10,655 nucleotides of DNA from Methylotenera_A sp031373695 (GTDB taxonomy: Bacteria > Pseudomonadota > Gammaproteobacteria > Burkholderiales > Methylophilaceae). The notes under the pieces were generated by a model. The model did no database searches, was not told the origin of the DNA, and saw only the letters and a program-made list of their open reading frames with translations. How positions within the stretch are numbered: position 1 is the first letter of the stretch; each line of letters begins with the position of its first letter. Location: positions 1-10,655 of the forward strand of contig JANMNC010000010.1 of NCBI GenBank assembly GCA_031373695.1. The letters run 5' to 3'. A program made the translations under genes and the position numbers. Shown here piece after piece: positions 1 through 7,688 of this stretch.

Positions 1-1766
1 CCATTGGCAAACACCGCATAACCACTGGCCATGCCCCATGGCGTTGTAGCACCCGCACCCAGCGCCATGGTTAAATAAGCTGGGTGATCTTTACGAGAAA
101 AGCCAAACTTGGTGATGTAATCTTGCGCATAACGCGTACCAATTTTTTGCAATAAGCGAATCGAAACCATATTTTTAGATTTGGTTAATGCAGTACGAAC
201 CCTTATTGGGCCAGAATATTTGCCGTCAAAGTTTTTAGGCTCCCAAGCTTTGTCACTGCCCACTTCTCCTGCCGACATTGATAATGGCGCATCGTCAATA
301 ATAGTGGCGGGTGTTATGCCTTTTTCTAGCGCGGCCGAGTACACAAAAGGCTTAAAGCTAGAGCCAGGCTGCCGCCAAGCTTGGGTTACGTGGTTAAATT
401 TACTTTTATTAAAATCAAAACCACCTACCAAGGCCGTAATGGCGCCATTTTCAGGGTCAAGTGCTATAAGTGCCGCCTCAACTTGTGGCAACTGCACAAT
501 ATGCCATTGGCTTTGACTTTTAATAATTCGTACAATAGAGCCAGGTTTAATTTTGTGGTTTTTTGCGTCTTTATCCGCTAAGTTTTTTTGTAATAAACTT
601 AAACCAGCACCACTAATTTCTAAACTTTCGCCTTTTTTAGTAAATACTTTAACTAGCTTTGCAGAAACCTCGGTCACAATAGCTGGAACAAAGCCGTTGT
701 ATTCTTCAATATCGTCCAGCGCAATTTTCAACCCTTCTTCTGTATCAGCAGATTTAAGTTGTGTTAAATCAATATTTTTCTCTGGTCTTTGATAGCCTTG
801 GCGCCGTTGGTATTCTAAAATACCTTGTAAAACAGCACTATTAGCGGCCTCTTGATTAGATTTTTTAATAGTGGTGTAAACCTTTAATCCACTGCTGTAG
901 ATATCGTCTTCATAACGCTCGTACAAGGTTTGGCGCACAATCTCAGCCACATAATCAGCGGCTAAATCACGCGCTTGTTTAGATGTTTTAAATTTTAATG
1001 GCTGTTGCATCGCCTCGTTAAGTTTGGCTTCGTCTATAAACCCAAAGCGATGCATATCACGCAACACTTCATGTTGCCTATCAGTGGCGCGTTTAGGGTT
1101 AATAAATGGGTTATAGCCAGAAGGCGCTTTTGGCAAGCCTGCCAATAGTGCAGATTCAGCCAACGTGAGTTTGGACAACGGTTTGCCAAAATACACTTGT
1201 GAGGCAGCTGCAAACCCATAAGAGCGCTGCCCTAAATAAATTTGATTGAGATATAACTCTAAAATTTGGTCTTTGCTTAGCGCTTTTTCTATTTTAATCG
1301 CTAATAAAGATTCTTTAATTTTGGTAAAAATAGTGCGCTTGCCACCTGGAGTGCTAAAAAAGTTTTTAGCGACTTGCATGGTAATGGTGCTGGCACCTTC
1401 GTGACTTTTGCCAGTTACGTTGTTTTTAATAGCCCGTAAAACACCTTTGGTATCAATGCCGCCATGCTGATAAAAACGCCTGTCTTCAATGGCGAGCACT
1501 GCATCTTTAAGGTTTTTTGGCACTTTGTCGATGCTTACAAACGCGCGGCGCTCTTCGCCAAACTCGCTAATTAAAAAGCCGTCGGCAGAATAAACGCGCA
1601 GTGGTAGCTTGGGGCGGTAATCTGTAAGCGCCTCTAGCGAGGGCAAAGTAGGGTAAATAAGCGTAACCGCCAAAGCGGCCATTGCTGTTAGGGTAAGGCT
1701 ACCAACAACAATAAACAGTATTAAAAAATGCCACCATTTTTTAGGAGCCATGTTTTTTGAAATCAT
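1..1766 (-). CDS. mrcA: Penicillin-binding protein 1A (bifunctional class A PBP), 3' end cut by window
   Basis: Bifunctional peptidoglycan synthase of the inner membrane: a GT51 glycosyltransferase polymerises lipid II and a transpeptidase cross-links the strands. I translated it by hand on the minus strand, and the frame stays open to base 1. From the ATG at 1766, residues 1-10 are cytoplasmic and about 12-38 form the membrane anchor. The GT51 motifs are EDRRFYQHGG (catalytic Glu near residue 94), GASTITMQ and KDQILELYLN. A linker/OB-like insert follows. The transpeptidase shows the nucleophile motif SSFK (Ser about 469, codon at 360-362) and SKN (about 530-532). The third active-site motif, KTG, would lie beyond base 1, so the gene is truncated by the window and not broken. 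Neither start has a clear ribosome binding site; the in-frame ATG at 1751 (MAPKKWW) is equally possible. It is divergent from pilM. The symbol could also be ponA. Confidence 0.95.
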   Translation of the reverse strand, partial: MISKNMAPKKWWHFLILFIVVGSLTLTAMAALAVTLIYPTLPSLEALTDYRPKLPLRVYSADGFLISEFGEERRAFVSIDKVPKNLKDAVLAIEDRRFYQHGGIDTKGVLRAIKNNVTGKSHEGASTITMQVAKNFFSTPGGKRTIFTKIKESLLAIKIEKALSKDQILELYLNQIYLGQRSYGFAAASQVYFGKPLSKLTLAESALLAGLPKAPSGYNPFINPKRATDRQHEVLRDMHRFGFIDEAKLNEAMQQPLKFKTSKQARDLAADYVAEIVRQTLYERYEDDIYSSGLKVYTTIKKSNQEAANSAVLQGILEYQRRQGYQRPEKNIDLTQLKSADTEEGLKIALDDIEEYNGFVPAIVTEVSAKLVKVFTKKGESLEISGAGLSLLQKNLADKDAKNHKIKPGSIVRIIKSQSQWHIVQLPQVEAALIALDPENGAITALVGGFDFNKSKFNHVTQAWRQPGSSFKPFVYSAALEKGITPATIIDDAPLSMSAGEVGSDKAWEPKNFDGKYSGPIRVRTALTKSKNMVSIRLLQKIGTRYAQDYITKFGFSRKDHPAYLTMALGAGATTPWGMASGYAVFAN

Positions 1767-1814
1767 AAAAGTACATTAACGAATTGAATCATTACCAATT
1801 AAATCATTGGTCAT

Positions 1815-1842
1815 AGTATATAAGCTAATGAGAATTAACCAA
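1815..1842 (-). promoter_or_regulatory. Candidate sigma-70 promoter for PBP1A
   Basis: Read on the minus strand, TTGGTT (1842-1837) and TATACT (1820-1815) are separated by 16 bases. The -10 box matches 5 of 6 consensus positions and the -35 is moderate. Transcription would start near 1808, giving a leader of roughly 40-55 bases to the 1766 or 1751 start. This is pattern matching only. Confidence 0.35.
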
Positions 1843-1949
1843 AACCCAGATGTTAAATTTGATGAAATACTATTGCAGGCCAACTTGTGTTAAAAATGAC
1901 ACAGCGATTATAAATGCACTGACATAAGCCAACTAAAATAAAAATATGC

Positions 1950-1978
1950 TTTACAGGGGTTAAACTTGTTGCTAGGAT
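1950..1978 (+). promoter_or_regulatory. Candidate sigma-70 promoter for pilMNOPQ
   Basis: TTTACA (1950-1955) is followed after 17 bases by TAGGAT (1973-1978). The -35 matches 5 of 6 positions and the -10 matches 4 of 6. It would give a leader of about 50 bases before pilM. A second possibility upstream is TTGTGT (1885-1890), 18 bases, TATAAA (1909-1914). The rest of the 1767-2035 intergenic region shows no further gene or strong hairpin. Confidence 0.35.
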
Positions 1979-2020
1979 TTAATGTAATTTATCACTATTG
2001 TGCGTAACCCATGAATATAG

Positions 2021-2028
2021 AAAGAGAA
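2021..2028 (+). promoter_or_regulatory. Ribosome binding site that supports the TTG start of pilM
   Basis: The purine run AAAGAGAA ends 7 bases before the TTG at 2036. It supports TTG as the true start of pilM, because the nearby ATG at 2011 is in another frame and stops after seven codons, and the next in-frame start candidate (GTG of the GVDIS motif) is already inside the conserved fold. Confidence 0.5.
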
Positions 2029-2035
2029 TTTTAAT

Positions 2036-3106
2036 TTGAAATTCGACTTTTTCAACGAAGGTACTCCTCCACTCATCGGGGTGGACATCAGTACTTCGGC
2101 CGTTAAAATGGTAGAACTATCCTCTACAGGCAAGGATTCTTATCGCCTAGAGTCTTATTCAATTGCAGCTATTCCTAAAGATGCGATTGTAGATGGCAAT
2201 ATTTCTGGCTTAGAGCAGGTTTCAGATGCAGTTAAGCTGGCTTGGAAGCTATTAGGCTCTCGCGAGAAGCGTGTTGCATTGGCTTTGCCAGCGGCAGCGG
2301 TTATTACTAAAAAAGTGATGATGTCTGCCGATTTGCGTGAAGAAGACATGGAGTCACAAGTAGAAGCTGAGGCGAATCAGTACATTCCATTTCCTTTAGA
2401 AGAAGTGAATATTGATTTTCAAGTTATAGGCCCTGCACCTAATAGCCCAGACGAAGTTGAAGTGCTAATTGCTGCAGCAAGAAAAGAAAAAATTGAAGAC
2501 CGTGTAGCGGCAGCCGAAGATGCTGGCTTAAAAGTTACGGTAATGGATGTAGATACTTATGCCACAGAGGCGGCCCATACTTTGGTGGCTAATCAGCTGC
2601 CTAACAAAGGCAAAGATCAAACCGTGATGATTGTAGATATTGGCGCAGGCATGATGCACATTAATGTGTTGCACGATAACAAATCAGTATATGTGCGCGA
2701 GCAAGCTTTTGGCGGCACGCAATTAACGCAAGAAATTCAGCGTAGATTTGGACTTTCGGTTGAAGAAGCAGAAATTGCAAAACGTAAAGGTGGCTTGCCC
2801 GAGAGCTACGAAAACGAAGTGTTACAGCCTTTTATGCAGTCGCTATCGACTGAGGTTGCTAGGGCGCTACAATTTTTTACCAGCTCTACGCAATATAATC
2901 GAGTAGATCATATTGTGCTAGCCGGTGGTTGCGCAGCTATCCCTGTGATTGATGTAATGGTGCAAGATAGAACGCAAGTCAATACCGTTGTTGCAAACCC
3001 TTTTCAAGGCATGTCGCTTGCAACTAAAGTTAAACAGCAACAAGCAGCAATTGATGCACCTGCCTTACTAATTGCCTGCGGCCTAGCAATGCGGGGGTTA
3101 AGCTAA
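2036..3106 (+). CDS. pilM: Type IV pilus assembly protein PilM (actin-like ATPase)
   Basis: Cytoplasmic actin/FtsA-like protein of the type IV pilus alignment complex. In studied systems PilM binds ATP and the N-terminal peptide of PilN, linking the inner-membrane PilN/PilO ring to the motor. The 356 residues are the usual family length. The phosphate-1 motif GVDISTSAVK lies at about 15-24, phosphate-2 VDIGAGMMHINV at about 200-211 and the adenosine motif VLAGGCAAIP at about 294-303; the segment YIPFPLEEVNIDF (about 116-128) is typical of PilM. Translation begins at a TTG codon because no in-frame ATG exists before the first conserved motif. It is the first gene of the operon, and pilN starts one base after its TAA. 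Confidence 0.97.
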   Translation: MKFDFFNEGTPPLIGVDISTSAVKMVELSSTGKDSYRLESYSIAAIPKDAIVDGNISGLEQVSDAVKLAWKLLGSREKRVALALPAAAVITKKVMMSADLREEDMESQVEAEANQYIPFPLEEVNIDFQVIGPAPNSPDEVEVLIAAARKEKIEDRVAAAEDAGLKVTVMDVDTYATEAAHTLVANQLPNKGKDQTVMIVDIGAGMMHINVLHDNKSVYVREQAFGGTQLTQEIQRRFGLSVEEAEIAKRKGGLPESYENEVLQPFMQSLSTEVARALQFFTSSTQYNRVDHIVLAGGCAAIPVIDVMVQDRTQVNTVVANPFQGMSLATKVKQQQAAIDAPALLIACGLAMRGLS

Positions 3107-3107
3107 T

Positions 3108-3692
3108 ATGTTACGTATTAATTTACTACCTCATCGCCAAATTAAACGTGCAGAACGCCAACGTCAATTTGGATTAATGGGTTTAATGGCTGCAGTGGTG
3201 GCTGGGGCAATAGTGTTTACTGGATGGCAGTTTTTAAGTATTAAAAAAGAATCACAAATTGAAAGAAACGGTCGCTTAGAACAGGCGATTAGCAAATTAG
3301 ATAAAGAAATCGCTGATATTAAAGATTTAAAAGATCAAATTAATAATGTGTTAGAACGTAAACAAATTGTTGAAAACTTGCAAACAAATCGCAGTCAATC
3401 AGTGGTGATATTAGATGAATTAACACGCCAACTACCAGAAGGCTTGTATTTAAAAAGTATTAAGCAACAGGGCAACTCAATTACGCTTGAAGGCGTAGCA
3501 GATACTAATGCGCGAGTGGCTACCTTAGTGCGCAATTTAAGTGTATCTAATTGGATGGAATCACCTATTTTAATTGAAATTAAAGCAATTACTATTAATG
3601 GTATTAAGCAAAATGATTTCACTATGAATGTTAGTTTGAAAGTACAAAAAGCCGAAGAAGCACCTAATAAAAATAAAATTAAGGGTACTTAA
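3108..3692 (+). CDS. pilN: Type IV pilus assembly protein PilN (inner-membrane)
   Basis: Bitopic inner-membrane protein of 194 residues. The N-terminus contains INLLPHR (residues 4-10), the short cytoplasmic peptide known from PilN homologues to dock in PilM. A single membrane helix spans about 21-44, then a charged, probably coiled-coil stretch at about 46-95, and a periplasmic ferredoxin-like domain (about 98-185) that pairs with PilO in homologues. The ATG follows the pilM stop by one base, so the two are probably translationally coupled; a G-rich run (GGGGG) lies about 11 bases upstream of the start. The C-terminus is Lys/Asn-rich and poorly conserved. Confidence 0.96.
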   Translation: MLRINLLPHRQIKRAERQRQFGLMGLMAAVVAGAIVFTGWQFLSIKKESQIERNGRLEQAISKLDKEIADIKDLKDQINNVLERKQIVENLQTNRSQSVVILDELTRQLPEGLYLKSIKQQGNSITLEGVADTNARVATLVRNLSVSNWMESPILIEIKAITINGIKQNDFTMNVSLKVQKAEEAPNKNKIKGT

Positions 3693-3716
3693 AAACATGA
3701 AAAAGGCACTTACAAC

Positions 3717-4346
3717 ATGAAATTAGATGACTTTAACAATATAGATTTTAAAAACGCGGGTAGCTTACCAATGCCCGTTAAGCTTGTTTTGCTAAGTTTT
3801 GTAGCTGTTATTTTAATTGGTCTAGGTTATTGGTTTTTATGGAGCCCACAAATTGATGAGTTTGATCAGGCCAAAGCTAAAGAAGACGAGTTGAGACAGG
3901 TATTTACACAAAAAAAAGGCCAAGCAATTAAAATTGAAGCCTACAAACAACAAATGATTGATATTGAAAAAACATTTGGTGCTTTGTTGAAACAACTGCC
4001 AGATAAATCGCAAATGGATGGGTTACTTACAGACATCAACCAAGCAGGACTTGGGCGCGGCTTAGAGTTTGAATTATTTAAACCAGGCCAAGAGGCTGTG
4101 GCAGATTTTTATGCTGAAATGCCTATTCAACTAAGAATTAAGGGTAGTTATCACGATGTTGGTGCGTTTGCTACCGATATTTCTAAATTATCTAGGATTG
4201 TGACTTTGAACGATTTATCTATAACACCTTTAAATAAAGACACAAAAGACAGTGTTTTGGTGCTTGAAGCGGTAGCTAAAACTTATCGTTACTTAGATTC
4301 GTCTGAGCTGGCGGCTAAAAAAGTGGCCGAAAAGAAGGTTCAATAA
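3717..4346 (+). CDS. pilO: Type IV pilus assembly protein PilO (inner-membrane)
   Basis: Inner-membrane partner of PilN, 209 residues. A short cytoplasmic N-terminus (1-20) precedes one membrane helix at about 21-42 (LVLLSFVAVILIGLGYWFLW), a coiled coil at about 46-90 and a periplasmic ferredoxin-like domain (about 95-195). PilN/PilO heterodimers bridge PilM on the cytoplasmic side to PilP and the secretin on the periplasmic side. The start at 3717 has a good AAAAAGG ribosome binding site about 10 bases upstream, lying inside a seven-codon reading frame (ATG 3697, stop TGA 3718-3720) that overlaps the pilO ATG as ATGA. The next gene, pilP, follows without any spacer. Confidence 0.95.
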   Translation: MKLDDFNNIDFKNAGSLPMPVKLVLLSFVAVILIGLGYWFLWSPQIDEFDQAKAKEDELRQVFTQKKGQAIKIEAYKQQMIDIEKTFGALLKQLPDKSQMDGLLTDINQAGLGRGLEFELFKPGQEAVADFYAEMPIQLRIKGSYHDVGAFATDISKLSRIVTLNDLSITPLNKDTKDSVLVLEAVAKTYRYLDSSELAAKKVAEKKVQ

Positions 4347-4886
4347 ATGATAAATTTTAATTTACTTTTTAAAACAAATGTCTTTTTAAAATTAGCTACT
4401 GTTGGCATATTAACTTGTTTATTGGCGGCTTGCAGTGGTGATGACGGAGATGATTTAGATCAATTTATGGCAAGTGCTGCCAATGATATGAGTAAAAGCG
4501 TAGAGCCGTTGCCAGAGGTGTTACCTTATGCGCCACTGCAATACAACGCAGATGGCACGTTAACAGACCCTTTCAGAGCGCGCAAAGCCGCCAGCAAATC
4601 GGGCGCATTGCAACCTAATACTAATCGCGCTAAAGAAGCTCTTGAAGCTTATCCACTTGAAAGCTTGAAATATGTGGGATCAATGAGTAAAAGTAAACTT
4701 ACTTACGCATTAGTGAAAACGCCAGATAACACCATACAGCAAATAAAAGCTGGTAACTATATGGGCCCTAATTTTGGCTTGGTGACAGCCATTAACGACA
4801 CTGAAATATCGCTAAAAGAAATTGTGCAAGACGACCTAACTGGTGATTGGGTTGAACGAAACGCTAGTATTAACTTGCAAGAATAA
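4347..4886 (+). CDS. pilP: Type IV pilus assembly lipoprotein PilP
   Basis: Periplasmic lipoprotein that connects the PilN/PilO platform to the N-terminal domains of the PilQ secretin. A lipoprotein signal peptide is visible: a hydrophobic stretch at about 13-28 ends in the lipobox LAAC with lipidated Cys29, followed by a flexible acidic segment (GDDGDD). The PilP core runs from about residue 60 to 175, with the conserved TLTDPF (about 71-76) and the beta-rich domain containing IKAGNYMGPNFGLV. The 179 residues are the normal family length. The ATG directly abuts the pilO TAA and is served by AAGAAGG about 8 bases upstream, inside the end of pilO. Confidence 0.95.
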   Translation: MINFNLLFKTNVFLKLATVGILTCLLAACSGDDGDDLDQFMASAANDMSKSVEPLPEVLPYAPLQYNADGTLTDPFRARKAASKSGALQPNTNRAKEALEAYPLESLKYVGSMSKSKLTYALVKTPDNTIQQIKAGNYMGPNFGLVTAINDTEISLKEIVQDDLTGDWVERNASINLQE

Positions 4887-4889
4887 CGG

Positions 4890-7028
4890 ATGGGAATGAA
4901 CATGGTTAAAATGACGATAAAAATATTTGCAGCGATCTTACTGACTACGGCAGGCTTAATAGGCAGTGCTTTTGCGGCACAAGAAGAAGGCTTACTCACC
5001 AATAAAATCGAAAATATCGATTTTTCTGCACAATCTGGTGGCCGTGTCAGCATCCGTATTCAAATGAAAGAAGCATTAACCAATCCACCAGCAGGTTTTA
5101 CGTTAAATAGCCCAGCAAGAATTGCATTAGACTTTCCAAACACGGCTAATGGTTTAGGTAAAAACAATATTACCAATGAGCAAGGTGCGCTAAAAGGGGT
5201 TTCGTTGGCGCAAGCCAAAGACCGTACGCGCATGGTGATAAATTTAACTAAAAACGTGGGTTACAACACCGTTTTAAATGGTAAAGATGTCATTATTACT
5301 TTACAGGGTAATGAGGCGGCTGCAGGCAATGCAACAACAGAAACTCGCTTTGCAGAATCACGTGTATCAAATCAAGAGCATGCCATTACTAATGTTGATT
5401 TTGTACGTGGTAAAAACGGCGAAGGCCGCATTATGATTGATTTATCAGACGCTAACTCAGGTATCAACATAAAGCAAAAAGGTAAATTAATTATTGTAGA
5501 TTTTGTAAATACTGATGTACCTACAGAATTGCAGCGTAGGCTTAATGTGGTTAACTTTAACACGCCAGTATTGTATGTAGACACAATGAAACAAGGCAAA
5601 AATGGCCGCATGGTTATTGAGCCAAAAGGTAACTGGGAGCAATCTGCCTATCAAGCTGATAAAAAATTCATTATTGATGTACGTCAAGTAGTTGAAGACC
5701 CTAACAAACTAGTGCGCGGTACTAAGCCTGGATATGCTGGTGAAAAGTTATCACTTAATTTTCAAAATATTGAGGTGCGTTCTGTATTGCAGGTAATTGC
5801 AGATTTTACAGGCCTAAATATTATTACAAGCGATACGGTTACAGGCAATTTAACGCTCAGACTTAAAGACGTGCCGTGGGATCAAGCCCTGGACATTATT
5901 ATGCAAAATAAAGGTCTTACAATGCGTAAAACAGGCAACGTAATTACTGTTGCCCCAGCTGAAGAAGTAACAGCCAAAGAAAAAGCACAGTTAGAAGCAC
6001 TTAACGCCATAGAAGATTTAGAACCATTACGCACAGAAGTATTTACCCTTAAGTATCAAAAAGCAGAATCATTTAAAAATATATTAACTGGTAGTGGTGA
6101 TGCTGGCGGCGGCAGTGGCCAAAATAAAAGCATACTTTCAAAACGTGGTAGTGCGGTGTGGGATCCACGAACCAATACACTATTTATTCAAGATACGGCA
6201 AAAAAACTTGAAGAAATTCAAGGCATTATCAATAAGACGGATATTGCAGTTAAGCAAGTAATGATTGAATCACGTTTAGTGCTAGCTGATGAGAAGTTTG
6301 GCAAAAGCTTAGGTGCAAGATTTGGTGTACAAAAAGCAGGGCGCTTTGGGAACAACGACCTAAGTATTGGTGGTACATTAAATAATACAGGTGCAGCAAC
6401 AGGCTCAAGCAACACTACTGGCGCCATTGCTAATACAGGTGGTTTAAACTCTAACTTACCAGTTGCAAATGCATTTGGTAGTGTTGCATTTAGTTTGTTT
6501 AGATTACCAGCAGGCTTATTACTTAATTTAGAGCTTACTGCACTAGAAACTGACCAGCGTGGCAAAATTGTATCTAGTCCACGGGTTACTACTGCAAACC
6601 AGCAAAAAGCAAAAATTGCATCTGGTACAGAGATTCCTTACCTGCAAGCTTCTAGTAGTGGTGCTACAAACGTATCTTTTAAAGAGGCTGTTTTAAGCCT
6701 AGAAGTAACACCACAAATTACACCAGATGACAAAATAATTATGGATTTAGAGGTTAAAAAAGAAAAAGTTGGCGTAGTATTTTTTGGGGTACCATCAATT
6801 GATACGCAGCGCGTGAATACACAAGTTTTAGTTGCTAATGGTGAAACCGCTGTATTGGGTGGCATCTACGAAGAAACCGAACGTAATGATGTAGATAAAG
6901 TGCCATTCTTTGGTGACTTGCCGATTATTGGCAATGCATTTAAACGTAGAACCAAACAGCAAGATAAAACAGAGCTACTAATATTTATTACGCCAAAAAT
7001 TATGGATGAAAGTTTAAGCTTAAGATAA
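4890..7028 (+). CDS. pilQ: Type IV pilus secretin PilQ
   Basis: Outer-membrane secretin forming the gated channel through which the pilus leaves the cell; in competent species it also serves DNA uptake. At 712 residues it is full length. Order: Sec signal peptide (cleavage likely after SAFA, about residue 29); two AMIN domains (about 38-135 and 166-265) that in homologues bind peptidoglycan; an STN/N0-like domain (about 288-358); an N1-type secretin domain (about 380-450); and the beta-barrel secretin core (about 455-703) with the signature VPFFGDLPIIGNAF at 671-684. A Gly/Asn/Thr-rich low-complexity insert lies at about 488-525. Four in-frame ATGs (4890, 4896, 4902, 4911) make the exact start uncertain; 4902 has GGGA 6 bases upstream. 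Last gene of the pil operon. Confidence 0.97.
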   Translation: MGMNMVKMTIKIFAAILLTTAGLIGSAFAAQEEGLLTNKIENIDFSAQSGGRVSIRIQMKEALTNPPAGFTLNSPARIALDFPNTANGLGKNNITNEQGALKGVSLAQAKDRTRMVINLTKNVGYNTVLNGKDVIITLQGNEAAAGNATTETRFAESRVSNQEHAITNVDFVRGKNGEGRIMIDLSDANSGINIKQKGKLIIVDFVNTDVPTELQRRLNVVNFNTPVLYVDTMKQGKNGRMVIEPKGNWEQSAYQADKKFIIDVRQVVEDPNKLVRGTKPGYAGEKLSLNFQNIEVRSVLQVIADFTGLNIITSDTVTGNLTLRLKDVPWDQALDIIMQNKGLTMRKTGNVITVAPAEEVTAKEKAQLEALNAIEDLEPLRTEVFTLKYQKAESFKNILTGSGDAGGGSGQNKSILSKRGSAVWDPRTNTLFIQDTAKKLEEIQGIINKTDIAVKQVMIESRLVLADEKFGKSLGARFGVQKAGRFGNNDLSIGGTLNNTGAATGSSNTTGAIANTGGLNSNLPVANAFGSVAFSLFRLPAGLLLNLELTALETDQRGKIVSSPRVTTANQQKAKIASGTEIPYLQASSSGATNVSFKEAVLSLEVTPQITPDDKIIMDLEVKKEKVGVVFFGVPSIDTQRVNTQVLVANGETAVLGGIYEETERNDVDKVPFFGDLPIIGNAFKRRTKQQDKTELLIFITPKIMDESLSLR

Positions 7029-7079
7029 TTAAATAGTTAGTTTTATCAGTCAAACCTGACAGAACGCACGCTTTACCTT

Positions 7080-7114
7080 AAAATGCTTATCATTAGTTTG
7101 ATAGGCATTTTTTT
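7080..7114 (+). terminator. Intrinsic terminator after pilQ
   Basis: A 12-base-pair stem (7080-7091 with 7100-7111, one G-T wobble) with an 8-base loop runs into a T tract at 7108-7114. It is the expected form of a Rho-independent terminator and lies 52 bases after the pilQ stop. Its T tract ends only 3 bases before the aroK GTG. Confidence 0.85.
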
Positions 7115-7117
7115 ATT

Positions 7118-7642
7118 GTGGATACAAACCTTAATAATATTTTTTTTATAGGCTTAATGGGCGCTGGTAAAACGACCATTGGCAAGTTATTGGCTAAGCA
7201 CCTAAGCAAAGATTTTTACGATACGGATGTAGAAATAGAAAAACGTACTGGTGTAAAAATACCCGTTATTTTTGACTTAGAGGGTGAGGCGGGTTTTCGC
7301 AGACGCGAAACAGCTGTAATACAAGAGCTGACTCAACTCAGTAATATTGTGATGGCGACTGGCGGCGGCGCAGTAATTGCTGATGAAAATCAACAGTTGT
7401 TAAAAGCCAATGGAACCGTTATTTATTTGCGCGCCAATGTAAACGAGTTATGGCACAGAACGCGCAACGACAAGCACAGGCCATTATTGCAAAACGTGGA
7501 TATTCACGCAAAATTAGAGCAGTTATACGCTGAGCGTAATCCAATTTATACACAAACTGCAACGCATATAGTTGATACAGGCAATCAACCAGTAAGCACA
7601 ATCATTGCTAAAATTGAAGCCCTTATTAAAACACATGCCTGA
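7118..7642 (+). CDS. aroK: Shikimate kinase
   Basis: Cytosolic enzyme that phosphorylates shikimate to shikimate-3-phosphate with ATP, the fifth step of the shikimate pathway. The 174 residues match the family. Visible are the Walker A loop GLMGAGKT (12-19), the shikimate-binding Asp in FYDTD (35/37), GFRRRE with the substrate Arg near 61, the ATGGGAV motif (about 80-86), the LID arginine in KHRPLL (about 119-124) and AERNPIY. The start is GTG at 7118; an in-frame stop at 7094-7096 rules out a much longer protein, and no ATG precedes the Walker loop. There is no good ribosome binding site, because the 3' arm and T tract of the pilQ terminator occupy that position. It pairs with aroB 46 bases downstream. 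Confidence 0.95.
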   Translation: MDTNLNNIFFIGLMGAGKTTIGKLLAKHLSKDFYDTDVEIEKRTGVKIPVIFDLEGEAGFRRRETAVIQELTQLSNIVMATGGGAVIADENQQLLKANGTVIYLRANVNELWHRTRNDKHRPLLQNVDIHAKLEQLYAERNPIYTQTATHIVDTGNQPVSTIIAKIEALIKTHA

Positions 7643-7688
7643 AATTAATCAGCCATAAAAACTTACATAAACATAAAATTTAAATAGT

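Noticed and set aside
181..516. 111-residue plus-strand ORF
   Set aside because: It lies fully opposite the PBP1A transpeptidase coding frame, which carries the SSFK and SKN motifs; the plus-strand product resembles nothing.
6218..6565. 115-residue minus-strand ORF inside pilQ
   Set aside because: It overlaps the conserved secretin coding frame completely and is low-complexity Pro/Val/Ala/Leu, an antisense shadow.
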